DNA of 40,669 bases from Lachnospiraceae bacterium (GCA_024696825.1 JAILGL010000167.1:1-40669), one strand, 5' to 3'. Shown: positions 24,101 to 33,312, counted from the first letter of the stretch. The notes: generated by a model from the letters alone, not told the origin. Translations and numbers: made by a program.

Positions 24101-26188
24101 ATGAAGGTTTTTACAACTGACAAGGTTAGAAACGTAGTACTTCTTGGACATGGTAGTAGTGGAAAGACATCTCTGACAGAGGCGATGGCTTTTCTTTCTG
24201 GTGCCGTTCACCGTATGGGAACAGTTGAGGCTGGTAATACCATAAGTGATTATGAAAAAGAAGAGATTAAGCAGCAGTTTTCGATTAAGACTTCTGTTGT
24301 GCCTGTTTTATGGGAAGATTACAAAATCAATATACTTGATACACCAGGAAACTTTGACTTCATCGGGGAGGTGGAGGAGGCAGTTTCTGTAGCTCAGGCT
24401 GCCATCATTGTAGTTTCAGGAAAAGCAGGTATTGAAGCAGGAACCAGACGTGCGTGGGATATTTGTGAAAAGTACAAATTACCACGCATGTTTTTTGTTA
24501 CTGACATGGATATTGATAATGTAAGTTACAGACAGGTGGTTCAGGAGTTACAGGAGCTCTATGGTAAGAAGATTGCTCCGTTCCATTTGCCTATAAGAGA
24601 GAATGGCGAGTTTGTGGGATATGTTAATGTCATTCAGCAAAAGGCTAAGAGATGGAATGATAAGGGAACAGTTGATAAATTCGATGTTCCTGACTATTCT
24701 TACGAGAATCTGAACATTTTCAGAGATGCTTTGGTAGAAGCAGTTGCTGAAACTAGTGAAGAATTCATGGAAAGATTCTTTGAGGGAGACGAGTTTTCTG
24801 AGAATGAAATCAGACAGTCTTTAAGAGTTAGCGTGGAGGAATGTTCCATAGTTCCTGTGCTTATGGGATCTAATATTTTAGCCAGAGGTATGTATACTCT
24901 TATGGCTGATATAGTTAAGTATTTCCCAAGTCCGGATAAATGTGAGCTTGCAGGTATTAATACAGTTTCAAATGATGTATTTGAGGCTAATCATGATTTC
25001 TCAAAGCCTAAGTCAGCTTATGTATTTAAGACTATTATTGATCCTTTTATCGGAAAGTATTCATTTATCAAGGTTAATTCAGGTGTTCTGAAGACAGATG
25101 ATGTTTTATATAATTATCATAGGGATGCGGAAGAAAAGATTGGTAAGTTGTATATAATGAAGGGTAATAAGGTTGAGGAGGTTAACGAGCTTCATGCAGG
25201 AGATATAGGAGCCCTTGCAAAGCTCAGTGTTACAAAGACTACGGATTCCCTTTCTACTAAGAAGAATCCTATCGCCTATATTAGAGCGGCAATCTCTAAG
25301 CCTTATGTATATCTTCGTTATAAGGCTGTTAAGAAGGGTGATGAGGATAAGATTTCACAGGCCCTTTCAAGAATGCTTACTGAGGATTTAACTCTTAATC
25401 ATGTTAATGACAGTGAGAATGAGCAGCTTCTCCTTTACGGAATCAGCGAGCAGCATCTGGAGATAGTTAAGGATATTCTTCTTGAGAAATACAAGGTTGA
25501 GATCGAGCTTATGCCTCCTAAGATTGCATTTAAGGAGACTATTCTTAAGAAGTCAGATACAGAATATAAATATAAAAAGCAGTCCGGTGGTCATGGTCAG
25601 TATGGTCATGTAAAGATTATTATGGAGCCATCGGGAAATATGGAAGAGCCTTATGAGTTCTCACAGTCAGTAGTAGGTGGAGCAGTTCCTAAGAATTATT
25701 TCCCTGCTGTTGAAAAGGGTATAGCTGAGGCAGTTAAGAAGGGACCTCTTGCTGCATATCCTGTACTTGGAACCAAGGTTAATCTCTATGATGGTTCTTA
25801 TCATGCAGTAGATTCTTCTGAGCATGCATTTAAGGTGGCTGCAAGACAGGCCTTTAAGAAGGGCTTTATGGAAGCGGGTCCTGTACTCCTAGAACCTATC
25901 GCTACCATAACAGTAGTAGTGCCTGATGCAAGTACAGGTGATGTTATGGGTGACCTTAATAAGCGCCGTGGAAGAGTTATGGGTATGAATCCTACAGAAA
26001 ATGGATATTCAGAGATAGTTGCTGATATTCCTTATCTGGAGCTTCATGGCTATGATGCAAGACTTCGTTCCATGACCAGAGGTTACGGTACATTTTCATA
26101 TGAGTTTGCGAGATATGAGCAGGCTCCTAAGGAAATCGCTGATGCAGAAATTAAGAAACGTGCCGATAAACTGGGGGACGAAGAGTAA
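24101..26188 (+). CDS. Elongation factor G paralogue (EF-G2-like) with degenerate GTPase motifs
   Basis: Translation-factor-family protein of 695 residues, with full EF-G architecture: G domain (about 1-270), domain II, domain III, domain IV with YKKQSGGHGQYGHVKI near 490-505, and domain V with RRGRVMGMNP near 625. The P-loop is intact (GHGSSGKTSL, 16-25). Two key motifs differ. DTPGH reads DTPGN (Asn84 in place of the catalytic His), and the guanine-specificity motif NKMD reads TDMD (134-137). Such paralogues (often FusA2 or EF-G2) occur beside a canonical fusA, which normally sits in the str operon; that operon is not in this window. Reduced or altered GTP hydrolysis is inferred. It is a single-gene unit with its own promoter and an AAGGAGG ribosome site. 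Confidence 0.93.
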   Translation: MKVFTTDKVRNVVLLGHGSSGKTSLTEAMAFLSGAVHRMGTVEAGNTISDYEKEEIKQQFSIKTSVVPVLWEDYKINILDTPGNFDFIGEVEEAVSVAQAAIIVVSGKAGIEAGTRRAWDICEKYKLPRMFFVTDMDIDNVSYRQVVQELQELYGKKIAPFHLPIRENGEFVGYVNVIQQKAKRWNDKGTVDKFDVPDYSYENLNIFRDALVEAVAETSEEFMERFFEGDEFSENEIRQSLRVSVEECSIVPVLMGSNILARGMYTLMADIVKYFPSPDKCELAGINTVSNDVFEANHDFSKPKSAYVFKTIIDPFIGKYSFIKVNSGVLKTDDVLYNYHRDAEEKIGKLYIMKGNKVEEVNELHAGDIGALAKLSVTKTTDSLSTKKNPIAYIRAAISKPYVYLRYKAVKKGDEDKISQALSRMLTEDLTLNHVNDSENEQLLLYGISEQHLEIVKDILLEKYKVEIELMPPKIAFKETILKKSDTEYKYKKQSGGHGQYGHVKIIMEPSGNMEEPYEFSQSVVGGAVPKNYFPAVEKGIAEAVKKGPLAAYPVLGTKVNLYDGSYHAVDSSEHAFKVAARQAFKKGFMEAGPVLLEPIATITVVVPDASTGDVMGDLNKRRGRVMGMNPTENGYSEIVADIPYLELHGYDARLRSMTRGYGTFSYEFARYEQAPKEIADAEIKKRADKLGDEE

Positions 26189-26214
26189 TTTCGTATTGTT
26201 CGAAAATTTATGGT

Positions 26215-26237
26215 AAATGTTCACGAAATGTTCACGA
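26215..26237. repeat. 11-bp tandem direct repeat upstream of the sugar operon promoter
   Basis: AAATGTTCACGA occurs at 26215-26226 and again at 26226-26237, sharing one base, so the period is 11 bp, one helical turn. It lies about 40 bp upstream of the fucI -10 element, in the activator-binding range. Regulator unknown. Confidence 0.6.
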
Positions 26238-26274
26238 TTTTTTTACTATTTTAAGGTGCATTTTTTTGAAGATG

Positions 26275-26283
26275 TGCTATAAT
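26275..26283 (+). promoter_or_regulatory. Extended -10 promoter of the fucI operon
   Basis: TGCTATAAT: a perfect TATAAT (26278-26283) with an upstream TG dinucleotide. The -35 position (around 26255-26260, GGTGCA) is poor, as expected for an activated or extended -10 promoter. The predicted leader is about 110 bases. Confidence 0.55.
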
Positions 26284-26324
26284 TGAATATAGCAATGTGA
26301 CTTTTATAAATGGGTCATTAATCG

Positions 26325-26357
26325 ATACAAGGGATAAAGCTAATTTACCCCTTGTAT
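26325..26357 (+). promoter_or_regulatory. Leader hairpin before fucI
   Basis: Perfect 9-bp stem ATACAAGGG (26325-26333) / CCCTTGTAT (26349-26357) with a 15-base loop, between the predicted transcript start and the ribosome site. No T run follows, so a simple terminator is unlikely; a role in mRNA stability or translation control is possible. Confidence 0.5.
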
Positions 26358-26401
26358 TCGTTATGTAACTAAATATATCAAGAAAGAGAGGTATTTTTTT
26401 A

Positions 26402-28192
26402 ATGGCTAAGAGCAGGCTTATTGGGGATTATCCTGTTATAGGTATAAGACCTACGATTGATGGAAGAAGAGGACCTTTAAAGGTTCGTGAGTCTTTGGAA
26501 GATCAGACTATGAACATGGCAAAGAGTGCTGCAAAGCTTTTTACAGAGAATCTTAGATATTCTAATGGTGAACCTGTAAAGGTTGTTATTGCAGATACTA
26601 CTATTGGTAGAGTTGCTGAGGCAGCAGCTTGTGCTGATAAATTTAAAAAGGCAGGGGTTGACGTTACACTTACTGTTACACCTTGCTGGTGCTATGGTTC
26701 AGAGACTATGGATATGGACCCTATGACTATAAAAGGTGTATGGGGTTTTAATGGTACAGAGAGACCTGGAGCTGTTTTCCTTGCAGCAGTTCTCGCAGCA
26801 CATGCACAGAAGGGACTTCCTGCATTTGGTATCTATGGACATGATGTTCAGGAGGCAGATGATACAGAAATTCCGGAAGATGTAAAAGAGAAGCTTTTAA
26901 GATTTGGTCGCGCAGCTATTGCAGCAGCTACCATGAGAGGTAAGAGTTATCTTCAGGTTGGTTCAGTTACCATGGGTATCGCAGGCTCACAGATCGACTT
27001 CGATTTTATGGAGCACTACTTAGGCTTGCGTGTTGAGAGTGTAGATGAAGTTGAAATTATCAGACGAATGACTGAAGGTATATATGATCACGATGAGTTC
27101 GAAAGAGCTTTAAGCTGGACTAAGTCAAAATGTAAAGAGGGTTGGGACAAGAACCCTGAGAGTGTTAAGAGAAGTGATGAGCAGAAGGAAAGAGACTGGG
27201 AATTCACTGTTAAGATGATGTGTATCTTAAAGGACCTTATGAATGGTAATCCTAATCTTCCTGAGGGAAGAGAAGAAGAGATGGTTGGACATAATGCCAT
27301 CGTAGCCGGTTTCCAGGGTCAGAGACAGTGGACAGACTTCTATCCTAATGGAGATTTCTCAGAAGCACTTATGAACTCTTCCTTTGACTGGGAAGGCGCA
27401 AGAGAGCCATATGTACTTGCTACAGAGAATGATACACTTAATGGTATCGGAATGCTTTTCATGAAGCTGCTTACAGGTAGAGCACAGATTTTCGCTGATG
27501 TTCGTACCTACTGGAGTCCTGATGCTTTAAAGAGAGCTGCTAATTATGAGCTCACTGGTAAGGCTAAGGAAGCACAAGGTTTCTTACATCTTATTAACTC
27601 AGGTGCACAGTGCTTAGACGCTTGTGGTGAGGTTAAGGATGAGAACGGTAATGGTGTTATCAAGCCATTCTGGGAGATGACAGAAGAGGATATTAATAAG
27701 TGCCTCGATGCAACTACCTGGAATGCTGCAGATAATGGATACTTCAGAGGAGGCGGTTTCTCAAGTAGATATCTTACACGTGCAGAGATGCCGGCAACCA
27801 TGATAAGACTTAATCTTGTTAAGGGACAGGGACCTGTTCTTTATATCTGTGAGGGTTATACAGTTAATCTTCCTGATGAGGTTTCAGATGTTCTTTGGAA
27901 GAGAACAGATTATACATGGCCTTGTACCTGGTTTACTCCAAGAGTTTCAGATGCAGCTCCATTTAAGACAGCTTATGATGTAATGAATAACTGGGGTGCT
28001 AATCACGGCGCTATCAGCTATGGACACATTGGTGCTGATCTTATTACTCTTGCATCAATCTTACGTATACCTGTTTGTATGCATAACGTCCCTGAAGAGG
28101 ATATTTTCAGACCTGCATGCTGGTCAGCATTTGGTATGGATAAAGAAGGACAGGATTACAGAGCATGTAAGAATTATGGACCTATGTATTAA
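26402..28192 (+). CDS. fucI: L-fucose isomerase (FucI)
   Basis: Interconverts L-fucose and L-fuculose, and in known members also D-arabinose and D-ribulose; Mn2+-dependent, cytoplasmic. The 596-residue protein is full length and keeps the metal-binding residues of the family: Glu in ATENDTLNG (about 342), Asp in FADVRTYW (about 366) and His in YGHIGADL (about 542). The N-terminus [21 protein letters not shown] and the [15 protein letters not shown] segment are also diagnostic. GAGAGG lies about 10 bases before ATG 26402. It heads a four-gene unit with a zinc-ribbon protein, a second isomerase-family protein and a xylulokinase-like kinase. No fuculokinase of the FucK type and no fuculose-phosphate aldolase are in the window, so pairing with the FGGY kinase is inferred. 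Confidence 0.97.
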   Translation: MAKSRLIGDYPVIGIRPTIDGRRGPLKVRESLEDQTMNMAKSAAKLFTENLRYSNGEPVKVVIADTTIGRVAEAAACADKFKKAGVDVTLTVTPCWCYGSETMDMDPMTIKGVWGFNGTERPGAVFLAAVLAAHAQKGLPAFGIYGHDVQEADDTEIPEDVKEKLLRFGRAAIAAATMRGKSYLQVGSVTMGIAGSQIDFDFMEHYLGLRVESVDEVEIIRRMTEGIYDHDEFERALSWTKSKCKEGWDKNPESVKRSDEQKERDWEFTVKMMCILKDLMNGNPNLPEGREEEMVGHNAIVAGFQGQRQWTDFYPNGDFSEALMNSSFDWEGAREPYVLATENDTLNGIGMLFMKLLTGRAQIFADVRTYWSPDALKRAANYELTGKAKEAQGFLHLINSGAQCLDACGEVKDENGNGVIKPFWEMTEEDINKCLDATTWNAADNGYFRGGGFSSRYLTRAEMPATMIRLNLVKGQGPVLYICEGYTVNLPDEVSDVLWKRTDYTWPCTWFTPRVSDAAPFKTAYDVMNNWGANHGAISYGHIGADLITLASILRIPVCMHNVPEEDIFRPACWSAFGMDKEGQDYRACKNYGPMY

Positions 28193-28239
28193 TATTATAT
28201 TATTTATAGCAAATAGAATTTCTTTGGAGGTGGTAGATT

Positions 28240-28839
28240 ATGGGTGAATTAATTTGTAGTCACTGCGGCCAGAGACTTCTTGAAAATGTAAAAATCTGTC
28301 CCAGCTGTTCACACAGTATGGCAGACAGTTATATACAAAAAAAGGAAAAGGATAAGCTTATAGCGGGTGTGAGAGAATCAGCTAGTGAAGCGTCTTATAG
28401 CTTTTCTGATGATGTGCATGAGGGATTTTTTATCGGCAAGGTAGAATTATGTTTTGACAGATGGCTTAGAGTCAGAGGCAATGACATATATGTCTATGAT
28501 AAAACCGGTAACCTCATTATAAAGGATTTGATTTCTTCCTTTTGCCTTCTGTGGAATGATATAAGACAGGAAAAAAATGGCGATCTACATATAAGCATTA
28601 TCATTGACCATATTTCACTTAAGGGAGTTGATCATTTACAGATTGCTCTTAATAAGTCTGAAACCTCAGAGGATATATTTTCTTTGGTTAAGATGTTTAG
28701 TGAAGAGGTTTGTGATAAGATGGACATGCGAATTCAGAAATCCTTTTGGAAGGCTATAAAGTATTCAATGCCTGAGAAAAAAGGAGAGAAGAAGCATAAA
28801 TATAAGTTTTTCCCGACCGGTAAAGGTAATTTACATTAA
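28240..28839 (+). CDS. Zinc-ribbon protein of unknown function inside the sugar operon
   Basis: Not recognised beyond its N-terminus. The 199-residue protein starts with a rubredoxin-like zinc ribbon, CSHC...CPSC (Cys6, 9, 20, 23). A hydrophilic linker and a beta-rich middle region follow (about 65-160: GFFIGKVELCFDRWLRVRGN, with VYDKTGNLIIKDLI), whose strand pattern is reminiscent of a pleckstrin-like fold, and then a basic C-terminus. No signal peptide or membrane helix is evident. GGAGG at 28226-28230 gives a good start at 28240. It lies 47 bases after fucI and 64 bases before the second isomerase gene, so it is very likely cotranscribed with sugar-catabolism genes. It is not a DNA-binding regulator of a known family. 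A regulatory or scaffold role is only a guess. Confidence 0.75.
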   Translation: MGELICSHCGQRLLENVKICPSCSHSMADSYIQKKEKDKLIAGVRESASEASYSFSDDVHEGFFIGKVELCFDRWLRVRGNDIYVYDKTGNLIIKDLISSFCLLWNDIRQEKNGDLHISIIIDHISLKGVDHLQIALNKSETSEDIFSLVKMFSEEVCDKMDMRIQKSFWKAIKYSMPEKKGEKKHKYKFFPTGKGNLH

Positions 28840-28849
28840 ATAAGGGTTA

Positions 28850-28887
28850 GCACTGTTTCCCCAAAAAATATCTTAATAATACAGTGC
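28850..28887 (+). promoter_or_regulatory. Intercistronic hairpin before the second isomerase
   Basis: GCACTGT (28850-28856) pairs with ACAGTGC (28881-28887) around a 24-base AT-rich loop; the ribosome site AGAGG begins 5 bases later. It lacks a T run. It may stabilise or separate expression of the downstream genes. Confidence 0.4.
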
Positions 28888-28903
28888 AGAAAGAGGTTAA
28901 AAA

Positions 28904-30397
28904 ATGAATAATGTTCCAAAGATTAAAGTTGGTATTGTAGCAGTAAGCCGTGATTGTTTCCCAGAGAGTTTATCTGTAAACAGAAGAAAAGCTCTTGTTG
29001 ATGCTTATAAGGCTAAGTATGATCCAGAAGATATTTATGAGTGCCCTGTATGTATCGTTGAGAGTGAGATTCATATGGTTCAGGCTCTTGAGGATGTTAA
29101 GAAGGCTGGCTGTGAAGCTCTTTGTGTATATCTTGGAAACTTTGGTCCTGAAATCTCAGAGACACTTCTTGCTAAGCATTTTGATGGTCCTGTTATGTTC
29201 TGTGCAGCTGCAGAAGAAACATCAGCTGACGGCGGACTTGTACAGGGTAGAGGAGATGCTTATTGCGGTATGTTAAACGCAAGCTATAACTTAAAGCTTC
29301 GTAACATTAAGGCATACATTCCTGAGTATCCTGTAGGAACAGCAGAAGAGTGTGCTGATATGATTAAGGGATTCTTACCAATCGCAAAGACAGTATATGC
29401 CCTCAATAATCTTAAGATTATTAGCTTTGGTCCACGTCCTTTAAACTTCCTTGCATGTAATGCTCCAATTAAGCAGCTTTACAACTTAAACGTAGAGATC
29501 GAGGAGAACTCAGAGTTAGATCTTTTCGAAGCATTTAATAATCATGCAGGTGATCCAAGAATCGCAGAGGTTAAGGCAGATATGGAGAAGGAGCTTGGAG
29601 CAGGTAATAAGAAGCCTGAAATCCTTGAAAAGCTCGCTCAGTATGAGCTTACACTTCTTGACTGGATAAAGGATCACAAGGGATATAGAAAATATGTTGC
29701 TATCGCAGGTAAGTGCTGGCCTGCATTCCAGACACAGTTTGGATTCGTTCCTTGCTATGTTAATTCACGTCTTACAAAGATCGGTATTCCGGTTTCTTGT
29801 GAGGTTGATATTTATGGTGCACTTAGTGAGTTTATCGGAACAGTTGTAAGTGAAGATTCAGTAACACTTCTTGACATTAACAATACAGTTCCAACTGACA
29901 TCTATGATGCAGATATTAAGGGTAAATTCGACTATGACATCAAAGACACATTTATGGGATTCCATTGCGGTAATACATGCTCCACAAAGCTTTCATCATG
30001 TGAGATGAAGAATCAGATGATTATGGCTCGTTCACTTCCTGAGGAGGTTACTAATGGTACTCTTGAGGGTGATATCGCTCCAGGTGAGATTACATTCTTC
30101 AGACTTCAGTCTACATCAGATGCTAAGATTAGAGCTTATGTTGCTGAGGGTGAGGTTCTTCCGGTTGCTACACGTTCATTCGGTTCAATCGGTATCTTCG
30201 CTATTCATGACATGGCTAGATTCTATCGTCATGTACTTATCGAGAAGAATTATCCACATCATGGTGCCGTAGCATTTGGTCACTTTGGTAAGGAGTTATT
30301 CGAGGTATTTAAGTATCTTGGATTACCATATGAGGAGATTGATTTCAATCAGCCTCATGGTATGCTCTATCCTTCAGAGAACCCATTTAACAAATAA
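28904..30397 (+). CDS. L-fucose/L-arabinose isomerase family protein
   Basis: Second sugar-isomerase-fold protein in the operon, 497 residues, of the family related to both FucI and AraA but distinct from the 596-residue FucI upstream. Visible features are the N-terminal IKVGIVAVSRDCFPESL, a Rossmann-like segment with CEALCVYLGNFGPEIS, the acidic CEVDIYGALSEFIG segment carrying a probable metal-binding Glu and Asp, VTLLDINNTVP, and FHCGNTCSTKL plus YPHHGAVAFGHFGKELFE near the C-terminus with conserved His residues. The substrate cannot be told from sequence. It is preceded by a 7-bp hairpin and followed 39 bases later by the kinase gene. Having two different isomerases with one kinase suggests that two sugars feed the same kinase step, or that this protein acts on a rarer sugar. 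Confidence 0.85.
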   Translation: MNNVPKIKVGIVAVSRDCFPESLSVNRRKALVDAYKAKYDPEDIYECPVCIVESEIHMVQALEDVKKAGCEALCVYLGNFGPEISETLLAKHFDGPVMFCAAAEETSADGGLVQGRGDAYCGMLNASYNLKLRNIKAYIPEYPVGTAEECADMIKGFLPIAKTVYALNNLKIISFGPRPLNFLACNAPIKQLYNLNVEIEENSELDLFEAFNNHAGDPRIAEVKADMEKELGAGNKKPEILEKLAQYELTLLDWIKDHKGYRKYVAIAGKCWPAFQTQFGFVPCYVNSRLTKIGIPVSCEVDIYGALSEFIGTVVSEDSVTLLDINNTVPTDIYDADIKGKFDYDIKDTFMGFHCGNTCSTKLSSCEMKNQMIMARSLPEEVTNGTLEGDIAPGEITFFRLQSTSDAKIRAYVAEGEVLPVATRSFGSIGIFAIHDMARFYRHVLIEKNYPHHGAVAFGHFGKELFEVFKYLGLPYEEIDFNQPHGMLYPSENPFNK

Positions 30398-30436
30398 TTT
30401 TTAATTCAAAATTTAACGAAAGAAAGGTCAAAGAAC

Positions 30437-31966
30437 ATGAACTACTTAATAGGAATAGATTTGGGTACATCATCTACAAAGACTGTACTTTTCGACGAAG
30501 TAGGTAATATAATTGCAGATTCTAAGATTGATTATCCTATGTACACCCCTCATAACGGATGGGCTGAGCAGGAGCCTGATGACTGGGCTAATGCAGCAGT
30601 TAATACCATCGCTAATGTTATAAAGGATTCAGGTGTTAACAAGGATGATATTAAGGGAATCGGTATTTCCGGACAGATGCATGGTCTCGTAATGCTGGAT
30701 GAGGATGGAAAGGTTATTCGTCCTTCTATTATCTGGTGTGATCAGAGAACAGGCAAGGAATGCGATGAGATTACTGAGAAGGTAGGGGCTGAGCGTCTTA
30801 TAGAGATAACTGCTAACCCTGCACTTACAGGTTTTACAGCTTCTAAGATTCTTTGGGTTAAGAATAATGAGCCTGAGAATTATGCAAAGTGTAAGCATAT
30901 TTTACTTCCTAAGGATTATGTAAGATATGTACTTACAGGTGAATTTGCTACAGAGGTTTCTGATGCTTCAGGTATGCAGCTTTTAGATGTTCCTAAGAGA
31001 CAGTGGTCTGATGAAGTGCTTGAGAAGCTTGATATAGATAAGAGCATGCTCGCTAAGGTTTATGAATCCTGCGAGGTTACAGGTACTATTACAGAGGAAG
31101 CTGCAGCTAAGACTGGTCTTTCTACTTCAACAGTTGTAGTTGGTGGAGCAGGAGATAATGCAGCAGCAGCCGTTGGTACAGGAGTTGTTGAGGAAGGAAT
31201 GGCATTTACTACTATCGGTACAAGTGGTGTTGTATTTGCTCATTCTAAGGAGGTTAAAATCGACCCTAAGGGAAGAGTTCATACCTTCTGTTGTGCAGTT
31301 CCTGGTGAGTGGCATCAGATGGGTGTTACACAGGCTTGCGGTTACTCTTTACAGTGGTATCTTGATAACTGCGGTAATTCATATGCTTATGATGCAGAGA
31401 AGACAGGTGAGGGAATCTACGATATCATCGATAGAGAGGTTCTTGATACACCAATAGGTTCTAACAAGCTTATCTATCTTCCTTACTTAAATGGAGAGCG
31501 TACACCTCATCTTGATCCTGATTGTAGAGGAGTTTTCTTCGGTCTTTCAAGTATGCATAAGAGATCTGATATGGTTCGCGCTGTCTATGAGGGTATGATT
31601 TATTCACTTACAGATTGTAAGGACGTACTTGATGAGATGGGTGTTCCTATCAATGAGATGATGGCTTGCGGTGGCGGCTTAAAGAGTGTTGTTAAGCGCC
31701 AGATGCTTTCAGACAGCTTCGGTGTAGATGTTAATACAGTTACTGCTAAGGAAGGTCCTGCACTTGGTGTGGCTATTCTTGCAGGTGTTGGAGCCGGTCT
31801 CTATGAAAGCGTTCAGGAAGCTTGTAAGAAGATGATTCATAAGGATCCTGATAATGCATGTACTCCTAATATGGATAATAATAAGGAGTATGATAAGTAT
31901 CATGCAATTTATAAGAAACTTTATGATGATCTTAAAGACTCATTTAAGGATATGGCTAAGCTGTAA
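30437..31966 (+). CDS. xylB: Xylulokinase-like FGGY carbohydrate kinase
   Basis: ATP-dependent kinase, most similar in pattern to D-xylulokinase. The 509-residue protein begins YLIGIDLGTSSTKTVLFDE (phosphate motif 1), followed by GWAEQEPDDWA, GISGQMHGLVMLDEDG, WCDQRTGKE, the catalytic Asp in GGAGDNAAAAVG (about 240), LPYLNGERTPHLDP and the adenosine motif ACGGGLKS; the last several are strongly xylulokinase-like. Length is normal. It closes the fucI operon and is followed by a terminator. Because its neighbours are fucose/arabinose-type isomerases and no xylose isomerase is in the window, its real substrate could be D-ribulose, L-fuculose or L-xylulose rather than D-xylulose; xylB is given as a family symbol. 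Confidence 0.92.
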   Translation: MNYLIGIDLGTSSTKTVLFDEVGNIIADSKIDYPMYTPHNGWAEQEPDDWANAAVNTIANVIKDSGVNKDDIKGIGISGQMHGLVMLDEDGKVIRPSIIWCDQRTGKECDEITEKVGAERLIEITANPALTGFTASKILWVKNNEPENYAKCKHILLPKDYVRYVLTGEFATEVSDASGMQLLDVPKRQWSDEVLEKLDIDKSMLAKVYESCEVTGTITEEAAAKTGLSTSTVVVGGAGDNAAAAVGTGVVEEGMAFTTIGTSGVVFAHSKEVKIDPKGRVHTFCCAVPGEWHQMGVTQACGYSLQWYLDNCGNSYAYDAEKTGEGIYDIIDREVLDTPIGSNKLIYLPYLNGERTPHLDPDCRGVFFGLSSMHKRSDMVRAVYEGMIYSLTDCKDVLDEMGVPINEMMACGGGLKSVVKRQMLSDSFGVDVNTVTAKEGPALGVAILAGVGAGLYESVQEACKKMIHKDPDNACTPNMDNNKEYDKYHAIYKKLYDDLKDSFKDMAKL

Positions 31967-32005
31967 TAAGAACAGTTTGGTTAGAGGTCTTTAATAATAA
32001 AAATT

Positions 32006-32060
32006 AAACCCATGCATTTATAAGATATATAATCTTAAATAATGCATGGGTTTTTTATTT
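32006..32060 (+). terminator. Intrinsic terminator of the sugar operon
   Basis: AAACCCATGCATT (32006-32018) pairs with AATGCATGGGTTT (32041-32053), with an inner TAAGAT/ATCTTA stem, and T residues at 32051-32056. It lies between converging genes; on the minus strand the tail is AATTTTT, so it may also end the pspA/UDP-sugar pyrophosphorylase transcript. Confidence 0.9.
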
Positions 32061-32084
32061 TAAAAATTAATTTTTTTAAATGTA

Positions 32085-33311
32085 TTAAAGAGTTACTCCA
32101 TTTTTCTTAAGTAATTCTCTAGCTGAATCTACTGAATCAACACCTGTTTTATTCTTGATAGGTGCAAATTCCTTTTCTCTTATAACCTCAAATGGAAGGC
32201 AGGAATCAAACATTTCAACCATGTCAAGAATTAAGGTTTCATACTTGTAAGCATTAGGTTCTTCAGGCTTTACAAGTTTTCCGTTATTATCTAAGTGTGG
32301 AACCTTTTTACTTACTACATGCCATGGAAGAGCGGCATTACTAATCTTTTCAAGAGTTGCAACGTCGAAGAGATAATTAAGAATAACTCCGAAGTTGTAG
32401 GCAGGGTCTCCATTTTCATCCTTTGTATTCATAAGCTCCTCTGTAAGCTCATAATACTCTACTACAGAAGGGTTACCATCCTTTAAGCACATAACTCCAA
32501 CCTTTTCATCTGGAGATGCTTTTTTAACTACCTTGGCACCACAGGATTTACCTTCTTCTATGGTAGCGCCGATAAAGAGTGGGTCGCAGATTCGCTGAAG
32601 TACATTGTCTACTGCAAATACATTTAACCACTTAATATTATTATCTTTAATAACATTTATAAGTCCTGATTTTATAAGGGATATAAACCAGCCGCCATTG
32701 CCATTAGGTGAATTTGCCATATGGCATTTCTTATCCAAAAGAATCTTACCCTCTGTATCTGTGGCAACTGCCATTTCCTGCTTAAAGAAATGTATATAAT
32801 TCTCATCATATCCAAAGTAATTATGCTCCTTTAGAAATGATACTGTTACCTCGTGGTTTTTGTCGCTGGTCATAACAAAGAGATGAATGAAATTACCTGC
32901 GGCATTAGTTACATCCATGAGATTGTTTATAATACATTCAAAGATGTATTTTGGCTTGGTTTCGCCAATGTCATATATACCCTTAGGACCATCTGCCCCA
33001 AGACGTGTACCCATTCCACCAGCCAGGAGAACAGCAGCAGTTTCACCATTTTTTATGGCCTTAAGACCGGTTTCATAATAAGTGTCTTTTTTATTGTTAA
33101 TCTCATCTAACTGAAGTGCTTTAATAGGTGTAATAACTGATTGTTTTTTGTCATTCATGGCCTTTATGGAAGTGTCAATTACACCAAAGTCTGTTGAATC
33201 TATCTGCTTAAGAAATTCATTTCTGCAGGCATCACACAAATCATCGTAATATTGTAAAACATGTGACTGTGAATATTTTTCAAGCTTTTCTTTTGCTTCA
33301 TTATAATTCAT
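32085..33311 (-). CDS. UDP-sugar pyrophosphorylase, UDPGP/UAP1 (eukaryotic-like) family
   Basis: Nucleotidyltransferase that probably makes a UDP-sugar (UDP-N-acetylhexosamine or UDP-glucose) from UTP and the sugar-1-phosphate. From ATG 33311 (408 residues) it has the N-terminal helical region, then LLAGGMGTRLGADGPKG near 95-110, the consensus of the UDPGP family rather than the bacterial GalU or GlmU type, and later KCHMANSPNGNGGWFISL, typical of UAP1-like enzymes (SPNGNGG). WLNVFAVDNVL corresponds to the sugar-binding Asp segment. The ATG six bases upstream (33317) is rejected because GGAGG would be only one base away; it is 7 bases from 33311. It is the last gene of the minus-strand group after the pspA-like gene, with 50 bases between them made of a 25-bp tandem duplication. 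Confidence 0.87.
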   Translation of the reverse strand: MNYNEAKEKLEKYSQSHVLQYYDDLCDACRNEFLKQIDSTDFGVIDTSIKAMNDKKQSVITPIKALQLDEINNKKDTYYETGLKAIKNGETAAVLLAGGMGTRLGADGPKGIYDIGETKPKYIFECIINNLMDVTNAAGNFIHLFVMTSDKNHEVTVSFLKEHNYFGYDENYIHFFKQEMAVATDTEGKILLDKKCHMANSPNGNGGWFISLIKSGLINVIKDNNIKWLNVFAVDNVLQRICDPLFIGATIEEGKSCGAKVVKKASPDEKVGVMCLKDGNPSVVEYYELTEELMNTKDENGDPAYNFGVILNYLFDVATLEKISNAALPWHVVSKKVPHLDNNGKLVKPEEPNAYKYETLILDMVEMFDSCLPFEVIREKEFAPIKNKTGVDSVDSARELLKKNGVTL

Positions 33312-33312
33312 A

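Noticed and set aside
32853..33110. Plus-strand open frames opposite the UDP-sugar pyrophosphorylase gene
   Set aside because: Overlapping frames without ribosome sites or recognisable motifs; the minus-strand gene explains the region.
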